Shown: positions 60,017 through 64,000 of the stretch, piece after piece
Layout of the letters: each line of letters begins with the position of its first letter
Position numbering within the stretch: the first letter of the stretch is position 1
From: Scytalidium lignicola
Lineage: Eukaryota > Ascomycota > Leotiomycetes
DNA: 64,000 nt
Direction of reading: 5' to 3'
Assembly (NCBI GenBank): GCA_002812745.2
Contig: NCSJ02000232.1
Coordinates: 1 to 64,000 of the forward strand
Position numbers and translations under genes: made by a program
The notes under the pieces: model-generated
Databases searched by the model: none
What the model saw: only the letters and a program-made list of their open reading frames with translations
Told to the model about the DNA's origin: nothing

Positions 60017-62201
60017 GGTTACACGTGATCCCGGCAACTTTCCCACTCCGGCAACTTTCCCACTCCGGCAACTTTCCCACTTTTTTGCCCTTGACCACCA
60101 CACTTCAACCACCAATATGAAGGTCAACGAAGCTTTAATTCAAAAAGCAATTGTAGATTTGAAATCGCAAAAGAAGCTTAATTTTAATATTACAGTTAAA
60201 AAATATAACCTTAAGTATACAACCCTTGCAAAGTGATATAAAAGTTAACATACTTTTATAGAAATTATTATGTTTATACACAAGTAATATTTTAATAACG
60301 CTTAAAAGAATGTTTTAATCAAGCATATTAACTATCTTACAGATTNAAAAAATACTATTAACTAGTCAGATTGTTCATAATATAATAAAGGAAATTATAC
60401 AAAAGCTTATAAGAAAGAACTAAGTAAGGTAATTTGTAAAATGTTATAAAGAAGAAATTAGTAATATTTATTTGAGGAATATAAATTATTATAAAGTCAA
60501 ATCTGAATATAAGCTTATATTTGAGCATTTCTATTAACTAGTTAAATAATATTTTATATATTATAAACTATTATAAATCTTAAAGTTAATTATTAATTAA
60601 AGTTTATATAATTATTTTCTAATATTGAAAAACATTATATTAAGCTTGAAAATATATATAATATTAATAAGAAGTTTTTATTAAGTTTTATGAAATTTTT
60701 TAAAAGAATTATATTTATTCAAGCTTTTAAAGCTAGTAAAGTTTATAATATACAAGATAAGAGTAAAAAAGTTTTTTTATTATATTAGTATACATTTTAA
60801 CAATTNAAAAAAGCTCTTTTATTAAACCTTATATATTAAAAGAAATTAAAAGACTTTTAAATTAATTAAGTACAAGACTTAAAATTTGAAAATGAAACAT
60901 TTTTTACTTTCTTAATAAATAAGTAAAGTTATAATGCTTTAAGTTATTAATAGTTAAAAAGATATTTAAGCTTTATACTAAAGCTTAAGTTAATAAGAAA
61001 TATTATTTACTTATTATTAATAAGCATTTTAACTATATTAATATAAAGTTTATTGATTTTGTATATAGTTATAAGATAATTATAATAATTCTTCTCTTTT
61101 ATATTACTTATTATTTATAACTTTTAAATGTTAAGTTATTTCTTTTATTATTTTTAACTTATTTAGAAAAATAAAACAAATTAATATAAGATAAAACTAA
61201 AAAGGTTTTTATGTTAAAAACTTTGTTTTAAAGTATATTTTAACCCTTTTTAGTTAAAAGGTTTTATAATAAAGAATATTACTTTAACATTTGAAAAGGC
61301 TAGTATATAGTTAATTAAATTTTCTACTATTCTTGAAAAAATGTTTTTAAAGTTAAATATACTTCTTATAATAAGTTAAACAATTTTAAAAACTCTTATA
61401 ACTTGTAAAAGTATTTAATATACACAAAAGTCTTATATGTATAATCTTTTCTTTACTAAGTTATAGTATATCATAAATATTAATTATACATTTTTAATAA
61501 AGTTTAACATTATTTAACACTTAAATAAAAGCTTAGTTAAAGCTTTAAAAATGCAAAAAAAAGAAGAGTATATATTCTTAATGTTTAAACTTTTATAAAG
61601 AATAAGTAAATAAAGTTTAATAGTTTAGTATAAAAGAAATCTTAAAAGTTAAAGCTTTATTAGCTNAAAAAAGAAGTATAAGAAGAAACAAAGAAGAAAG
61701 CTATAATAGTNAAAAAGGCTAGTTATAAAGAATAAATACAAGTAATTNAAAAGCAGNAAAAAATTAAAAAGCAATTAAAGTAATAATTAGTCAAAAAGTN
61801 AAAAGGCTAAAGAAACTTTACTTAAAAAACAAGTTAAAGAAGAGGATTAAATGCAAAAAGTCTTAAAAAGGTAACTTTTAGCTATTTAAAGGAAAGTTAA
61901 GAAAGCTATTACATACAGGAAAGTTATATTAAAAGCTTCTTAAGTAAGTACTGTAATAATAGTTAAATAAGTAAAATATAAAAGTAATTTTCATTAGAAA
62001 GGCAATTATACCTTAATATTACATAGTATTTAATATTTAAAACGTACATTATAATCTACATACTTTAATATAGTTAATTTATCAATTTCAATTTAAATAA
62101 AACTTTAATTGTTAAGTTATAATATTTAAAAGTGTAATGTTATTAAATCTAAAAGTAAGAAATTTGACAGAGTAAGAAAGTTGCTGGGATCACGTGTAAC
62201 T
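60017..62201 (+). mobile_element. Fot1-like DNA transposon, heavily RIP-mutated
   Basis: The left end reads GTTACACGTGATCCCGGCAAC and the right end, inverted, GTTACACGTGATCCCAGCAAC. The left end carries three tandem 17-bp copies of CCGGCAACTTTCCCACT (60,031-60,081); the right end has one. A start codon at 60,117 opens MKVNEALIQKAIVDLKSQKK and then KYNLKYTTLAK followed by TGA where Trp is usual, the N-terminal helix-turn-helix of a Fot1-type transposase. The remaining 1.9 kb is AT-rich with stops in all frames and several Ns. A TA lies just left of the element; the right flank no longer shows it. Confidence 0.75.
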
Positions 62202-62521
62202 GGATCCCCGAACTTTGTCTACGCTAAAGTAGATATATTAAGTGATACGTCTATCCCACCTTACCCCCACTCTTACAAACAACGCTGCTCTTATTCCCCC
62301 ACTTACAGTAGGTGGACATAGTCTAAGCAAATAAAAAAAAAAAAGTCACTCTCTTTACTTTAAATTTAAATTTTATAATAATGTAGTTCTTGCAATACGT
62401 AATGTAATTCTTATTATGATTAATATAAAATATTGTAAGCTGTATTGGGTTAGACGGTTAGCTACGTATAGTAACGATATAAAAGATCGTGGGTGAGCGT
62501 TTTGTATAACTGTTGAGTGTA
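62202..62521. other. Spacer with tRNA-like sequence
   Basis: About 320 bp between two DNA transposons, including an A-run at about 62,332-62,344. At 62,445-62,515, GGGTTAGACGGTTAGCTACG resembles a tRNA D-arm (A box) and, about 35 bp on, AGATCGTGGGTGAGCG resembles a degraded T-arm (B box). No cloverleaf closes, so it is at best a tRNA relic or the head of a decayed SINE. Confidence 0.3.
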
Positions 62522-62917
62522 ACGTGATTCCCTGACCTACCGGACAGCAAAATTTACCACAAAATCGATCAAAACTATCCCTAGCAATCAACAACTACAA
62601 GCTTTTGTAAGATAAAATTGTACAGTAGAATAAAATATCTTATTGCAATTAAGGTTTTTGTTGTTTAAATACTTATAATATGATTAGACTTGAATGTGGA
62701 CTCTGAAAAAAGTTATTTACTTATATAACATAAGCTATTAATGCTAATCGTACTAGAATTTACATGTTTATTAAATAGTTATCAAATAACCAACTTCAAA
62801 AATTTTGTTATTTATAATACTTTAGTTGTTAAGTTTGCTAGGGGGTAGTTTGATCGATTTTATGGTAAATTTTGCTGTCCGGTAGGTCCGGGTGTCCAGT
62901 AGGTCAGGGAATTACGT
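62522..62917. mobile_element. pogo/Fot1-derived MITE (396 bp)
   Basis: The ends read ACGTGATTCCCTGACCTACC on the left and, inverted, ACGTAATTCCCTGACCTACT on the right, flanked by TA on both sides (62,520-62,521 and 62,918-62,919). The inverted match resumes through GGACAGCAAAATTTACCA and AAAATCGATCAAA; the right arm has an extra copy of a GGACCTACC-type motif. The centre is AT-rich and non-coding. The terminal ACGTAATTCCC equals that of the 58,118-60,003 element, which suggests cross-mobilisation. Confidence 0.85.
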
Positions 62918-63636
62918 TAACTAGTAAAACCCTTATATTCACAAAAACTAGTAACTTAAAGAGAGGGGAATTCTTATTTTATGTTCATCAGGTGTTAAAT
63001 AAACAGGCTATGATTAGGTAATCATGCGTTGTTATAACTAGTAAGTTAAACTCATAGTTTAACAAGTACAAAGTCTTATTTATCGAGTTAGGTTGTACAC
63101 GTGTAGTAGATGTAGTTTAGTGAATGAGTATTGGGAGCTCTACAGTCTCGGGACTCTTAACCTGCTACATTTGATAATTTAAATAAGACGCAATATCATA
63201 AATTAAGAACATAACAAGTCAACATATAATTCTAATATATAAGTACAGAACACCCAGATTAACTAATGTTATAATAAATAAGAGAATATAAGCGGGCTAA
63301 TCTCGAAGGAAGGAATATATCTCAGTTTCTAGCCTTTGTACCAACTTTGTAAGTATAGATACTGACCCCGTGGAGTGTCCCTTAATAAAAATTGTGCACT
63401 TTAATAAAAATTATATTAGTCTATGGTATTATCGTTAATATATATAAGGATTATATGAAACATACACTGGGATTGATCAAGAGTATTCAAGCCGTATCCC
63501 GACACAAGAAATACGAACAATTTTCTTTGACCGTATACTAGGAGAACTTGGCTAAATTAGAGTACTATTTTGTAAGGTTAAGAAGGTATTATACCATGAT
63601 TGAAAGTTGTTGCAGGAGTCAGGACCACCCTTTAAA
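62918..63636. other. Intergenic region
   Basis: About 720 bp downstream of the partial monooxygenase gene. AT-rich; no gene or transposon end recognised. Confidence 0.5.
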
Positions 63637-64000
63637 TTATGCTCCAGGCTCTCTAAGATGCGTCGCCAAATCGGTTTCCTGAAACTCCTTTACAGTACGT
63701 CCCATTCCCAAGTATGAGAAGCGATTGTTGTAGAGATAAGTAAACTTGTAATCTTCGTATCGTGGGTTCTCCAGCATCTCATTGAAATGCCAAGTAGAAC
63801 CGATAGAAGGACCGATAACTGGCCCATCGACGGTGCCGTTCTTGTACCTACAGCCATAAGAAATTATTGGTGATCTTCACAACAAAAAAGTAGATACTGG
63901 GAAGGAACTTACCAGCTGCGGCAGAAACTGCTCCAGACCATTTCGTTCATTAATGCATCTCTGTGGATAAGAAACTCTTTCATCGCGTCTTCGGTGAGCT
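63637..64000 (-). CDS. Baeyer-Villiger-type flavin monooxygenase, C-terminal part (cut by window end)
   Basis: Two exons are visible on the minus strand: from the window edge to 63,913, then 63,847-63,637, with a 65-nt intron (GTAAGT...GGCTGTAG). The joined reading gives WSSFCRSWYKNGTVDGPVIG, then STWHFNEMLENPRYEDYKFTYL and NRFSYLGMGRTV, ending REPGA. This is the C-terminal pattern of fungal Baeyer-Villiger monooxygenases (usual form WSxxCRSWYKNG, then LHF, then PRxEDY and NRFxYLGNG). The FAD and NADPH motifs lie outside the window. The family inserts oxygen next to ketones, often in polyketide or terpenoid pathways. About 100 C-terminal residues are seen. Confidence 0.78.

Noticed and set aside
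60031..60081. CRISPR-like short tandem repeats
   Set aside because: Three contiguous 17-bp copies without spacers inside a transposon end, in a eukaryotic sequence.

Overview
The window looks like a piece of a filamentous ascomycete chromosome (Pezizomycotina; most likely Leotiomycetes, which is inference). Supporting signs are short 48-66 nt spliceosomal introns with GT/AG ends and CTAAC/CTGAC branch points, a Zn2Cys6 regulator, a fungal HAK potassium transporter, a P450, and large AT-rich blocks in which transposons were degraded by C-to-T/G-to-A changes typical of RIP (repeat-induced point mutation). Single Ns scattered at homopolymer runs (in KRI1, the transposase and elsewhere) look like consensus or assembly artefacts, and at least two create false frameshifts.

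Layout. 1-262 is a GC-richer block of GGTCT/AGACC repeats. 263-21,916 is a transposon graveyard: a minus-strand Tad-like LINE, fragments of two Copia elements, a 104-bp solo LTR with a perfect 5-bp target duplication, and a 6.1-kb Copia element whose left LTR is heavily RIP-mutated while its right LTR is almost clean. 22,206-49,993 is a euchromatic gene island: a GH3-type N-acetylglucosaminidase fused to a GNAT region (with a one-base frameshift at the joint), a GPI-anchored wall protein, an F-box protein, an LCAT-like hydrolase, an EXPERA-like membrane protein, a FIT/Scs3 protein, a Rab5-type GTPase, KRI1, a HAK/KUP potassium transporter and a Zn2Cys6 factor. Two pairs are divergent with short shared promoters (EXPERA/FIT, Rab5/KRI1).

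51,565-64,000 is accessory. Three oxygenase genes (a FAD monooxygenase, a P450 with an apparent one-base deletion, and the 3' end of a Baeyer-Villiger-type monooxygenase) are separated by DNA transposons: a foldback-type MITE, a hAT MITE with a perfect 8-bp target duplication just upstream of the FAD monooxygenase, a nearly intact pogo/Fot1 element, a second strongly RIP-mutated Fot1-like element, and a small MITE sharing the terminal 11 bp of the pogo/Fot1 element. This could be the edge of a secondary-metabolite locus, but no backbone synthase is visible.

Functionally, several island genes concern lipids and membranes (LCAT-like, FIT/Scs3, EXPERA-like, Rab5), but this is probably ordinary fungal gene order rather than a dedicated cluster. 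I did not find a clearly new system. The strongest leads are the split GH3-GNAT fusion, the one-sided RIP pattern, the transposon-remodelled oxygenase region and a dense cluster of TACAGTAC-type palindromes upstream of the wall-protein gene.
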